Shown here in pieces: positions 31,845-39,721 of a stretch of 64,000 bases of DNA. The notes beneath the pieces are model-generated. The model was not told where the DNA came from. It ran no database searches and saw only the letters and a program-made list of their open reading frames with translations. The DNA is from Planctomycetaceae bacterium (GTDB taxonomy: Bacteria > Planctomycetota > Planctomycetia > Planctomycetales > Planctomycetaceae). The position numbers and the translations under genes were made by a program. How positions within the stretch are numbered: position 1 is the stretch's first letter; every line of letters starts with the position of its first letter. The stretch spans positions 84,707-148,706 of the forward strand of contig PBSL01000068.1 of assembly GCA_002726205.1 (NCBI GenBank), in the 5' to 3' direction.

Positions 31845-32249
31845 ATGTCAGCACCTGCGCGGAAAATCGTCCTGATCGAAGATGACCGCGAGACGGCCAC
31901 GACGCTCGTCGGTGTTCTCGAATCAGCCGGCTACGAGGTGCAGCACGCGATCAACGGGATCGAGGGCCGCAAGTTGGTGGAAGCCAGCAATCCGGCGCTG
32001 GTGATCACCGACATGATGATGCCGCGGATGGGAGGATTCCCGGTTCTGGAGTTTCTCCGCACGCTCGACGATCCTCCCCGGGTGATCATGATCACGGCCA
32101 ACGAGGGAGGACGGCACAAGGCCTACGCCGAGATGCTCGGCGTCCACGATTACCTTCGCAAGCCTTTTACGATGGACGTCCTGCTGGCGGCCGTCGAGCG
32201 AGCACTCGCCAATGGCGATTCCGAAAAGTCGGACGATGAATCCGAGTGA
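31845..32249 (+). CDS. Single-domain response regulator (CheY-like)
   Basis: 134-aa receiver domain with no output domain. The acidic pair 'EDD' (residues 11-13), phospho-acceptor Asp56 in '[12 protein letters not shown]', Thr in 'MITAN' and Lys106 in 'YLRKPF' are intact, so it should be phosphorylated by a histidine kinase. No kinase or partner is adjacent. The C-terminal tail is acidic and Ser-rich. Such stand-alone regulators act by protein-protein contact in chemotaxis, phosphorelay or motility control; the target here is unknown. Confidence 0.93.
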   Translation: MSAPARKIVLIEDDRETATTLVGVLESAGYEVQHAINGIEGRKLVEASNPALVITDMMMPRMGGFPVLEFLRTLDDPPRVIMITANEGGRHKAYAEMLGVHDYLRKPFTMDVLLAAVERALANGDSEKSDDESE

Positions 32250-32259
32250 GCCTCTCGGA

Positions 32260-32595
32260 TCAATCAACTCCGAGATGACGTTCGGTCTGGCGAGCCTTTT
32301 CCGACATGAACAGTTTGCGGTACCACGGGTCGGGGTCTTTTTCGGCCGTGTGGGTCGCCCGGGCCTCGCGGGTGAAATCAGCCCACTGGTCCTGGCTTTC
32401 GTCGGTCGGATCACGGTAATCGATCGGCGAGGGGCGAAACTGCCGCATGACCTGTCGTGTCGATGTCCGCGTCGCGTCGATCATCGACTGGCAACCACCG
32501 GCGGCGGTCAGTGTCGTGGTGACCGACAGCAAAACCAACAGCCGGGCCACCACCGTTGGGACACCGGTCACCGCATCAAGAAATTGTCGTATCAT
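32260..32595 (-). CDS. Small predicted lipoprotein, function unknown
   Basis: 111-aa protein read on the minus strand. GAGGAAGAG gives a strong ribosome-binding site before the ATG at 32595. A hydrophobic leader (about 16-34) ends in the lipobox LTAAGGC, with the lipid-modified Cys at about residue 35, followed by a hydrophilic, Arg/Asp-rich region ('IDYRDPTDESQDQWADFTREAR'). No family recognised. It converges on the response regulator (10 nt between stops). A longer open frame on the opposite strand across this region is judged a shadow because it lacks start signals. Confidence 0.75.
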   Translation of the reverse strand: MIRQFLDAVTGVPTVVARLLVLLSVTTTLTAAGGCQSMIDATRTSTRQVMRQFRPSPIDYRDPTDESQDQWADFTREARATHTAEKDPDPWYRKLFMSEKARQTERHLGVD

Positions 32596-32700
32596 CTCTT
32601 CCTCGCTGGCCCCCCGTCGCCGCCCCCCGTCGAAGGCGGTATTCTGTTGAAATTGGACTGAGCGTCCAGAGCGATTCGCTGGATTGTGATGAGGCACAAG

Positions 32701-33435
32701 ATGACAGGGCCGGCAGCGACACCCGAAGTGATCTACAGCGGTGAGCCGCTGGACCTGCTTGTCGTGGCGCCGCATCCCGACGATGCCGAGATCAGTGTTG
32801 GCGGCACAATCCTGGCGGCCCGGGCCGCCGGTCGACGGGTGGGTGTTCTCGAACTGACCAACGGCGAACCGACACCGCGGGGCACGCCCGAACGCCGTGC
32901 CGCCGAAACCGCCGCCGCCTCGGCTGTACTCGGACTCGAGTGGCGGGCCAATCTCGGCCTGCTCAACCGCAGCCTGCAGGACGACCTGGCCGCTCGCCGT
33001 GCGCTGGCGTGCGTATTTCGCCAGACCCGCCCGGCAGTGATCCTGGCCCCCTACTGGGAGGATGCTCATCCCGATCATGTCGCCGCCAGTCGGCTGGTTG
33101 ATGACGCCAGGTTCTGGAGCAAACTGACCAAGACCGAGATGACCGGGGAGCCCTTCTGGCCACCGAGGTTGTGCTACTATTTCAGCGTCCACCTGAGGAT
33201 TCATCCGTCGCCGTCGTTTGTCTTCGATGTCAGCGATCATCTCCAGGAGAAGTTAGAAGCCATCCGCTGTTTTGCCAGCCAGGTGATCGAAGGACGCAGC
33301 GAGGAATTTCCCACACTGCTGGACGACATCCGTGACCGGGCACGCTACTGGGGTTGGACGATCGGGACCAGCTACGGGGAACCGCTGGTCTGCCGCGAGG
33401 AAATCGGGATTGCCGACTTCGAGGCTCTGCGCTGA
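32701..33435 (+). CDS. PIG-L family deacetylase, BshB1-like
   Basis: 244-aa zinc-dependent N-acetylglucosamine-type deacetylase. The metal site is complete: 'VVAPHPDDAEISVGGT' (HPDDAE) and the later His in 'WEDAHPDHVAASR'. The sequence order and 'YYFSVHLRIHPSPSFVFDVS' match BshB1, which deacetylates GlcNAc-malate in bacillithiol synthesis; other LMW-thiol or glycan substrates are possible. No bshA/bshC neighbours are visible. ATG 32701 has GAGG 8 nt upstream; ATG 32689 is an alternative. Its stop overlaps the MoaD-like gene's ATG by one base. Confidence 0.88.
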   Translation: MTGPAATPEVIYSGEPLDLLVVAPHPDDAEISVGGTILAARAAGRRVGVLELTNGEPTPRGTPERRAAETAAASAVLGLEWRANLGLLNRSLQDDLAARRALACVFRQTRPAVILAPYWEDAHPDHVAASRLVDDARFWSKLTKTEMTGEPFWPPRLCYYFSVHLRIHPSPSFVFDVSDHLQEKLEAIRCFASQVIEGRSEEFPTLLDDIRDRARYWGWTIGTSYGEPLVCREEIGIADFEALR

Positions 33436-33710
33436 TGGGGGTCACTGTCGAGTTTTTTGGGATTGCACGTGAACGGGCCGGCCGGCCCGATCTCGAGGTC
33501 TGTTGCGGTATCGAATCGACCCGACTCGGCGATGTGCTGCTGGAGGTGGCCGAGCGGCTGCCGGTCCTGGCCGGCGAATGTCTTTCGGGTGAGCATCCGC
33601 AGGTTGGTTTCCTGGTCAACATCAATGCCCATCGGTTCCTGGCCGATCCCGACGCGCTGGTCCATGCCGGCGACCACGTACTGTTGATGTCAGCCGATGC
33701 CGGGGGCTGA
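33435..33710 (+). CDS. MoaD/ThiS-like sulfur carrier
   Basis: 91-aa ubiquitin-fold protein ending in the diagnostic Gly-Gly ('MSADAGG'), the residue that is adenylated and turned into a thiocarboxylate. 'VTVEFFGIARERAGRPDLEV' and the late 'LVNINAHRFLADPDALVHAGDHVLLM' fit MoaD-type carriers that supply sulfur for the pterin dithiolene of Mo/W cofactors. Immediately following is a tungsten-type aldehyde oxidoreductase, so a role in cofactor supply to that enzyme is likely, as seen for MoaD-like genes beside AOR in other genomes. Translation appears coupled to the PIG-L gene by a one-base overlap. Confidence 0.9.
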   Translation: MGVTVEFFGIARERAGRPDLEVCCGIESTRLGDVLLEVAERLPVLAGECLSGEHPQVGFLVNINAHRFLADPDALVHAGDHVLLMSADAGG

Positions 33711-33726
33711 TCACTGGCCGGGGCTG

Positions 33727-33756
33727 TTGCAATTCGGTCTTTGGCACTTTGCAATT
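33727..33756 (+). promoter_or_regulatory. Direct repeat TTGCAATT upstream of the AOR gene
   Basis: Two identical octamers TTGCAATT occur at 33727-33734 and 33749-33756, with starts 22 bp apart (two helical turns), in the 51-nt gap before the AOR ATG at 33762. This arrangement is typical of a tandem operator, but no regulator can be named and the octamer is AT-rich compared with the surrounding DNA. Confidence 0.35.
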
Positions 33757-33761
33757 GATCC

Positions 33762-35600
33762 ATGACAGTTCTTCACGGCTACCACGGCTGTTATCTCCGG
33801 ATCGACCTGTCTGGTCGGACCAGCGAGGTCGTGAACTGGCCCGAGGGTGTGCTGCGTCGTTTTCTGGGCGGAACGGGGTTGGGCACCTGGTTGCTGCTCA
33901 GGGAGACACCCGGCCAGATCGATCCGCTGGCAGCGGAGGTCCCGCTGGTGTTCGTCTTCAGTCCCCTGGTCGACAGTCCGCTGACGACATCGGCGAAGTT
34001 TGCCGTGCTGGCCAAGAGTCCGTTGACCGGACGAATCAACGATTCGCTTGCCTCGTCCCATTTCGCGATCGCCGGCAAGCGGACCGGTCACGATGCGATC
34101 GTGATCCACGGCGCGGCCGAGGCACCGACGTGCGTGGTGGTGTCGCCCAACGGCGTGGAGTTTGTTTCGGGAGAACCGTACTGGGGTCGATCGAGTCGCG
34201 AAACGGAAGCCGGATTACAGGACCGACTGGGCAAGGAGTTCCGGGTTGCCGCGATCGGGCCTGCCGGCGAAGCACTCGTGCACTTCGCGACGATCTCGCA
34301 CGAGGGTCGTCACGCCGGCCGCGGCGGGCTGGGGGCGGTGATGGGATCCAAACGTGTCAAGGCCGTCGCCGTTGCCGGCGATCGACGCGTGACATTTGCC
34401 GACCCGGACCGGCTGCTCGAGATTTCCAGGGACCTCTCCCAGCGGTCACTCGGACCGGCCACCGCGAAATACCGCGAGCTGGGGACCATCGACAATCTGC
34501 TGACGTTCAACCGTCTTGGCTCGCTACCGACGCGAAACTTCCAACGCGGGTTTTTTGAGGAGGCCGAGATGCTGGCTGCCGAGATGGCAGTCGGTGACGG
34601 AAATCGGACGCAAAAGAGCTGTGCGTCGTGCACGATCGGCTGCGAACACATTTTTCGCTTCAAGACGCCGCTGGGAACAGACGGCGAGACGAAAGATCCC
34701 GCGACCGACGTCGTGCGGATGGAATACGAGAATCTCTTCGCGCTGGGGCCGCTGTGCGGCATCTCGGACCCCGACACCGTGCTGGCTGCCTCGGCACGTT
34801 GTGACGAACTGGGTCTGGACACGATCAGTGCCGGAGCGACCGTGGCGTTTGCCATGGAGTGTGTCGAGCGGGGTCTGCTGGAAGTTCCCGGTCTGCGATT
34901 CGGGAACGGCGAGGCATTGCTGGCGATGATCGATGACATCGGTCGGCGGCGGGGCTGGGGAGAGTTGTTGGCCGGTGGCACGCGGGCGGCGGCCGAGTCG
35001 ATCGGGGGAGGATCCGCGGCCTTTGCACCGCACGTCAAGGGACTCGAGATTCCAGGTTACGAGCCCCGGGCCCTGCAGACGATGGCCCTGGGATTTGCCG
35101 TCGGCACGCGGGGTGCCGACCACAATCGTTCGGGGGCCTACGAGGTCGACTTTTCTCCAGAGGTCAATCGACTCGATGTCGGGTCCGAGGCGATTGGACC
35201 GGCGGTGCGGGTTGAGGACGAAGCCGTGCTGATGGACTCACTGATCCTCTGCAAGTTCCTCCGGGGTGTCTTCGAGGATCGGATTGTCGGCATGGCCGAG
35301 TTGATTGGACCGGTGACCGGCTGGGATGTGACCGCTCGGGAACTTCGTAAAACCGCAAGCCGGATCGTGACCGCCAAGAAGGTCTTCAATATTTCCCAGG
35401 GCTGGACGCCGGCCGAGGACACCCTGCCGCAGCGGTTCTTCGAGGAGCCATTGGAGACCAGCGACGGTGGCCAGGTGTGGCTGGAGGAGTCACGTCTGGC
35501 CGAACAGGTTCGCGACTACAACCTCGCCCGCGGCTGGCTGGCCGATGGACACGTGCCGAACGAGCGGTTGGTGGCTCTGGGCCTGGCCAACATGACGTGA
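33762..35600 (+). CDS. Tungsten-type aldehyde ferredoxin oxidoreductase
   Basis: 612-aa AOR family enzyme that oxidises aldehydes to acids (or reduces acids) with ferredoxin, using a tungsto/molybdo-bispterin and a 4Fe-4S cluster. The N-terminal pterin-binding domain ('GYHGCYLRIDLSG', 'FLGGTGLGTWLL', 'SPLTTSAKFAVLAKSPLTGRIND' region, 'GRGGLGAVMGSKRVKAVAV') and the cluster cysteines C287-x2-C290-x3-C294 plus C497 are all present; 'EYENLFALG' and 'ADHNRSGAYEVD' are also AOR-like. The enzyme is oxygen-sensitive in characterised members. Placed between a MoaD-like gene and fwdDBA, so it may feed or take electrons and C1 units there. Substrate not deducible. Confidence 0.93.
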   Translation: MTVLHGYHGCYLRIDLSGRTSEVVNWPEGVLRRFLGGTGLGTWLLLRETPGQIDPLAAEVPLVFVFSPLVDSPLTTSAKFAVLAKSPLTGRINDSLASSHFAIAGKRTGHDAIVIHGAAEAPTCVVVSPNGVEFVSGEPYWGRSSRETEAGLQDRLGKEFRVAAIGPAGEALVHFATISHEGRHAGRGGLGAVMGSKRVKAVAVAGDRRVTFADPDRLLEISRDLSQRSLGPATAKYRELGTIDNLLTFNRLGSLPTRNFQRGFFEEAEMLAAEMAVGDGNRTQKSCASCTIGCEHIFRFKTPLGTDGETKDPATDVVRMEYENLFALGPLCGISDPDTVLAASARCDELGLDTISAGATVAFAMECVERGLLEVPGLRFGNGEALLAMIDDIGRRRGWGELLAGGTRAAAESIGGGSAAFAPHVKGLEIPGYEPRALQTMALGFAVGTRGADHNRSGAYEVDFSPEVNRLDVGSEAIGPAVRVEDEAVLMDSLILCKFLRGVFEDRIVGMAELIGPVTGWDVTARELRKTASRIVTAKKVFNISQGWTPAEDTLPQRFFEEPLETSDGGQVWLEESRLAEQVRDYNLARGWLADGHVPNERLVALGLANMT

Positions 35601-35724
35601 ACGTGTCAATTGACCTTGGTGGTGGGGAGTGCGAGAATCGGCGGTCGGTGGCTCCGAGACAGGCGGCTGTCCGTCGTCGCCGGTCCCCTCGCAGCATGGT
35701 CCCCGACCGTCGTGTGTGTGTCTC

Positions 35725-36072
35725 ATGTCCGAACTGTTCATCCTGATCCCCGGCCGGACCGCTCAGCAAGGCGCGGCGCTCAGCGAAGGCAAGCACACCG
35801 AAGGGTACCGCGTCGAGATCAGTACGCTGCTGGTTTCGCCGGAAGACATGCAACGGCTGGAAATGGCCGACGGCGACCGGGTGCGGGTCCACAACGACGT
35901 GGGAGAATTCACGGTGCCGTGCAAGACCGCGCGGCGTGATGAACTGCCCCCCGGGATGCTCTTCATCAGTTACGGCGACAATTCCAGTCGGCTGATGGGA
36001 GGGGATACCCACGGTTGCGGAATGCCCGACAGCAAGGGGTTGGACGTGTTCCTGGAAAAGGCGGGCGATTGA
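35725..36072 (+). CDS. fwdD: Formylmethanofuran dehydrogenase subunit D-like (pterin-binding)
   Basis: 115-aa protein that is a stand-alone molybdopterin-dinucleotide-binding domain: 'ILIPGRTAQQG', 'YRVEISTLLVSPEDMQRL', 'ADGDRVRVHNDVGEF' and 'MLFISYGDNSSRLMGGDTHGCGMPDSKG' match FwdD/FmdD. In archaea this subunit completes the bis-pterin Mo/W site of FwdB. The ATG at 35725 begins at the first conserved strand; no strong ribosome-binding site is visible. The following fwdB starts 3 nt after the stop, so the genes are co-transcribed. Confidence 0.88.
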   Translation: MSELFILIPGRTAQQGAALSEGKHTEGYRVEISTLLVSPEDMQRLEMADGDRVRVHNDVGEFTVPCKTARRDELPPGMLFISYGDNSSRLMGGDTHGCGMPDSKGLDVFLEKAGD

Positions 36073-36075
36073 TCG

Positions 36076-37419
36076 ATGAATGCGACCGAAGCCGTTTCGT
36101 CCGACGAATCGCCTCAGCAACTCAAGGTTGTCGAGGACGCGACCTGCACGTTTTGTGGATGCGTGTGCGACGACATGGAGTTGACGGTCGAGGAAAATCG
36201 CATCACCAAGGCCAGGAACGCCTGCGTGCTTGGCAAGGCCTGGTTCTTCAATCATCACATCGAGGACCGACCCGAGGCGACGATCGACGGGGAACCGGCC
36301 GGCTACGACGCCGCGATGGATCGTGCCGCCGAGATCCTGCTCGCCGCCCGGTTTCCATTGACCTACGGACTTTCCGATACCACCACCGAGGCCCAGCGTG
36401 TGGCGATGGCAATCACCGACTGGATCGGTGGTGTGATCGACACGACCACTTCGGTCTGTCACGGGCCCACCGGGATTGCCTTCCAGAGCGTTGGTGAGGT
36501 GACCTGTTCGCTGGGCGAGATCAGGAACCGCGCCGACTACGTGATCTTCTGGGGTGGGAATCCCGCCGAGAGTCATCCGCGGCACTTCACCAAGTACAGC
36601 CTGATGCCCAAGGGCGAGTTTGTTCCCGGCGGTCGAAAGGACCGCACGGCGGTACTCATCGATGTCCGCAGGACCAAGAGCGCCAAGGCCGTGAACCATT
36701 TCCTGCAGATCAAGCCCCGCTGCGATTTTGAGCTGGCGTGGGCCCTGAGAGCACTGGCGCGGGGATTGGCGGTGGACGAGTCGATCGAGGAAACGACGGG
36801 GATCCCCCTGGCGACCCTGCACGAGGTGATGGACGGGATGAAGCGGGCCCGGTTCGGCGTGATCCTGTTCGGGATGGGAGTGACCATGACCCGTGGCAAG
36901 CACTTCAACAGCGAGGCCATTCTCGCACTGACCCGCGACATGAACCGGCACACCCGCTGGTGCGCCAAGCCGATGCGCGGTCACGGCAACGTGAGCGGCG
37001 CCGACAATGTGGTGACCTGGTCGACGGGATTTCCGTTCGGCGTGCACCTGGGCCGTGGCTACCCGCGGTTCAACCCCGGCGAATTCACCTCGTCGGACGT
37101 GCTGGCTCGTGGCGAGGCGGATGCGGCACTGATCATTGCCAGCGATCCCATGGCGAATTTCAGTCAGCCGGCTCGTGACCACCTCGAACAGATCCCCTCG
37201 ATCGTGCTCGATCCCAAGCTCTCCACCACGGCTCGCACCGCCACGGTCGCCTTCACCACTTCGACCTACGGGATCAACACGCCGGGAACCGTCTATCGAA
37301 TGGATGACGTGCCGATTCCGCTGAGACCGGCGTTCGCCTCGCCTTACAAGAGTGACCTGGAGGTGTTGCAGGGTATCGAGTCACGGATCCGGCAGCGACA
37401 ACTGGCGGACGGTCAATGA
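36076..37419 (+). CDS. fwdB: Formylmethanofuran dehydrogenase subunit B with intact cluster and metal ligands
   Basis: 447-aa molybdopterin-enzyme subunit. The N-terminus has a 4Fe-4S motif C24-x2-C27-x3-C31 with C50 as fourth ligand ('CTFCGCVCDD', 'NACVLGKAW'). The metal-ligand Cys is C128 in 'TTTSVCHGPTG', the position occupied by Cys or selenocysteine in archaeal FwdB. Later blocks 'VIFWGGNPAESHPRHF', 'VLIDVRRTKSA', 'IIASDPMANFS' are family-typical. It should catalyse the CO2/formate half-reaction: formyl-group oxidation or formate formation with ferredoxin-like electron carriers. Overlaps fwdA by 4 nt. Confidence 0.93.
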   Translation: MNATEAVSSDESPQQLKVVEDATCTFCGCVCDDMELTVEENRITKARNACVLGKAWFFNHHIEDRPEATIDGEPAGYDAAMDRAAEILLAARFPLTYGLSDTTTEAQRVAMAITDWIGGVIDTTTSVCHGPTGIAFQSVGEVTCSLGEIRNRADYVIFWGGNPAESHPRHFTKYSLMPKGEFVPGGRKDRTAVLIDVRRTKSAKAVNHFLQIKPRCDFELAWALRALARGLAVDESIEETTGIPLATLHEVMDGMKRARFGVILFGMGVTMTRGKHFNSEAILALTRDMNRHTRWCAKPMRGHGNVSGADNVVTWSTGFPFGVHLGRGYPRFNPGEFTSSDVLARGEADAALIIASDPMANFSQPARDHLEQIPSIVLDPKLSTTARTATVAFTTSTYGINTPGTVYRMDDVPIPLRPAFASPYKSDLEVLQGIESRIRQRQLADGQ

Positions 37420-39068
37420 GTTCGCTGCGGATCACGGGTGGAACGATCCACGACCCGGCCAACGGGGTCGATGGTGTGGTAGGTGACATCTGGATCGTCG
37501 CTGGGCGGGTCGTCGAACCGCCGACCGATCCGCAAGCAAAGGCTGACCGCACGCTTGATGCGACCGGCATGGTGGTGCTGCCCGGTGGCATCGACATGCA
37601 CTGCCACATTGCCGGGCCCAAGGTCAACACCGCGCGAAAGATGATCCCCGACGACAAGCGGCGCGCCGAACCGGTTCGGCGAACCCTGCTGACTCGATCG
37701 GGTACCGGCGGCAGCGTGCCAAGTACGTTCGCCACCGGCTATCTCTATGCCGGACTGGGTTATACCACCGCTTTTGATGCCGCCGTTCCGCCGCTGGGCG
37801 CTCGTCACGCGCACGAGGAATTCGAGGATACCCCGATACTCGACAAGGGCTTTTATGTCCTGATGGGGAACAACCACTACGTGATGAAACAACTCGCGGC
37901 CGATGAGCCGAAGCGGTTGGAAGCCTATATCGCGTGGTTGCTGAGGGCGACGAAGGGCTACACGGCCAAGTTGGTCAACCCCGGTGGCGTGGAGGTCTGG
38001 AAGAGCGGCGGCGGTAACGTCAGCGGAATCGATGACACCGTCAAACACTTCGATGTCACCCCGCGGCAGATCATCCGGGGAGTTGCCGCGGCGGTCGAGG
38101 ATCTCGGATTGCCGCACTCGGTACATATCCACTGCAACAACCTGGGCCTGCCGGGTAACTGGTCGACCACCCGGCAGACCATGGAAGCGCTGGACGGACG
38201 CCGCGGGCACCTGACCCACATCCAGTTTCACAGTTACGACGGCGATCCCGACGACCAGGCGACCTTCGGGTCGCGGGTGCCGGAGTTGGCCGAGTACATC
38301 AACACGCACGACAATCTGACCGTCGACGTCGGCCAGGTGATGTTCGCCAATACGACGTCGATGACCGGTGACGGACCGCTGGGCTATTTCCTGCACCAGG
38401 TGACCGGGCGAAAGTGGTACAGCGGCGACCTCGAGATGGAGTCCGGATGCGGAATCGTTCCGATCACCTACAAGCGCAAGAGCCTGGTGCATTCGCTGCA
38501 GTGGGCGATCGGGCTGGAATGGTACCTGCTGGTCGATGACCCGTGGCGAATCGCGATGAGCACCGATCACCCCAATGGAGGATCGTTCCTGGCCTATCCG
38601 GAGATCATCGCGCTGTTGATGGATCGCGAGCGGCGGCGGGAGGCGTTGGCAGGGTTACCGGCGGCGGTGACCGACCACTGTTCGCTGGGTGATCTTGACC
38701 GGGAATACACTCTCAACGAGATCGCGATCATCACCCGGGCCGGGCCGGCCCGGATTCTGGGGCTGGCCGACAAGGGACACCTCGGCCCCGGTGCCGACGG
38801 AGACGTCACGATCTACAACCCCGACGATGACATCCAGCGAATGTTCGAGTTGCCCCGCTATGTTGTCAGTCGAGGCGAGGTGGTTGTCGATGACGCCCAG
38901 ATCGTTCATGACTCGCGAGGCCGTACACTGCACGTCGAACCCGACTTCGATCTTGAGGCCGTTGACGACATCCAGCAGTGGTTCGAGCAGACCTACTCGA
39001 TCCAGTTCCGCAACTACCCGGTCGATGATCATTATCTCGAGAATCCTCAAGTGGTTCCAACACACTGA
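37416..39068 (+). CDS. fwdA: Formylmethanofuran dehydrogenase subunit A (amidohydrolase)
   Basis: 550-aa binuclear-metal amidohydrolase that makes or hydrolyses formylmethanofuran. Metal ligands: 'GGIDMHCHIAGPK' (HxH, about 60-65), carbamylated-Lys region 'AKLVNPGGVEVWKSGGG', 'SVHIHCNNLGLPGNW', 'HLTHIQFHSYDG' and the Asp of 'STDHPNGGSF'. The family-specific C-terminal region with 'LNEIAIITRAGPARILGLADKGHL' is present. Length matches archaeal and bacterial FwdA/FhcA. It overlaps fwdB by 4 nt. No fwdC and no formyltransferase (ftr) gene follows; the next gene is an unrelated membrane protein. Confidence 0.95.
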   Translation: MSSLRITGGTIHDPANGVDGVVGDIWIVAGRVVEPPTDPQAKADRTLDATGMVVLPGGIDMHCHIAGPKVNTARKMIPDDKRRAEPVRRTLLTRSGTGGSVPSTFATGYLYAGLGYTTAFDAAVPPLGARHAHEEFEDTPILDKGFYVLMGNNHYVMKQLAADEPKRLEAYIAWLLRATKGYTAKLVNPGGVEVWKSGGGNVSGIDDTVKHFDVTPRQIIRGVAAAVEDLGLPHSVHIHCNNLGLPGNWSTTRQTMEALDGRRGHLTHIQFHSYDGDPDDQATFGSRVPELAEYINTHDNLTVDVGQVMFANTTSMTGDGPLGYFLHQVTGRKWYSGDLEMESGCGIVPITYKRKSLVHSLQWAIGLEWYLLVDDPWRIAMSTDHPNGGSFLAYPEIIALLMDRERRREALAGLPAAVTDHCSLGDLDREYTLNEIAIITRAGPARILGLADKGHLGPGADGDVTIYNPDDDIQRMFELPRYVVSRGEVVVDDAQIVHDSRGRTLHVEPDFDLEAVDDIQQWFEQTYSIQFRNYPVDDHYLENPQVVPTH

Positions 39069-39173
39069 TCCGCGTCAATGTCCCATTGTCAATTGCCGCG
39101 GACTCGTGAAGAATGGCACCCCTGTGACCAAGTCATAATCCAGTTTGGCGAACAGATTTCTCGGGAGAGACCA

Positions 39174-39680
39174 ATGACTTTGACGACCCGTTTAGGATTG
39201 GGCCTGCTGGGCGGAATGTTGCTGCTTTCGTTGGCCGTCAGCCCCGTCGCTGCCCAGAGCGGCGGCAGTCCTGCAGACCAGGCGAAATTCGAACAACAGG
39301 GCGACGCGCCGATCAGCCAGGGCGGCCAATCTGCTGATACCGGGGAAGTGATCGAAGAAGTGGCTCCGGATGTGTTGCCGTATGTTCTCGTTGCGGTCCT
39401 GATTGTCGGTGGCGGGATCTACTGGTTTACGACTAGCGCAGGCCAAGGTGCTGATGCCGGACCGGCTGCCACCGAGGTCGAAGCGACTGAACCGGCAGTA
39501 ACTGAACCGGCAGTAACTGAACCGGCAGTAACTGAACCGGCGGCGACTGAACCGGCAGCGACTGAACCGGCAGCGACTGAGGAAGCTGTGGCTGAGGCTG
39601 CCGATGCCGGAGATGCCGGAGATGCCGATGCCGGAGATGCCGATGCCGGAGATGCTGATGCCGCGCCGGATGATGGCTGA
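39174..39680 (+). CDS. Exported/membrane protein with Thr-Glu-Pro-Ala repeats
   Basis: 168-aa protein with GGGAGAG before the ATG at 39174. A signal peptide (about 1-30, 'LLGGMLLLSLAVSPVAAQ') is followed by a short linker, one membrane helix (about 67-85, 'VLPYVLVAVLIVGGGIYWF') and a low-complexity tail: six 5-residue TEPA(V/A) units, then Ala/Asp/Gly-rich repeats. No family recognised. The tail is probably an extended extracytoplasmic or cytoplasmic spacer. It may be co-transcribed with the ThuA gene 41 nt downstream. Confidence 0.75.
   Translation: MTLTTRLGLGLLGGMLLLSLAVSPVAAQSGGSPADQAKFEQQGDAPISQGGQSADTGEVIEEVAPDVLPYVLVAVLIVGGGIYWFTTSAGQGADAGPAATEVEATEPAVTEPAVTEPAVTEPAATEPAATEPAATEEAVAEAADAGDAGDADAGDADAGDADAAPDDG
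39486..39575 (+). repeat. 15-bp minisatellite, six tandem copies
   Basis: The unit ACTGAACCGGCAGTA (with GCG variants at the end of some units) repeats six times at 15-nt spacing from 39486, encoding Thr-Glu-Pro-Ala-Val/Ala. Near-identity between the units suggests recent slippage or amplification. Confidence 0.9.
39600..39663 (+). repeat. GATGCCGGA-rich tandem repeat
   Basis: Repeated GATGCCGGA and GATGCC units encode an Ala-Asp-Gly string in the same protein, directly after the 15-bp minisatellite. Confidence 0.85.
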
Positions 39681-39721
39681 CCGACCGATTCCAACGAGAA
39701 ACAACACCAGGGAGTGCATTC

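Noticed and set aside
32212..32661. Plus-strand open frame opposite the small lipoprotein gene
   Set aside because: The minus-strand frame has a lipobox and a strong ribosome-binding site; the plus frame has neither.
39486..39663. CRISPR-like periodic repeats
   Set aside because: Units are contiguous with no spacers and lie in frame inside a coding region.
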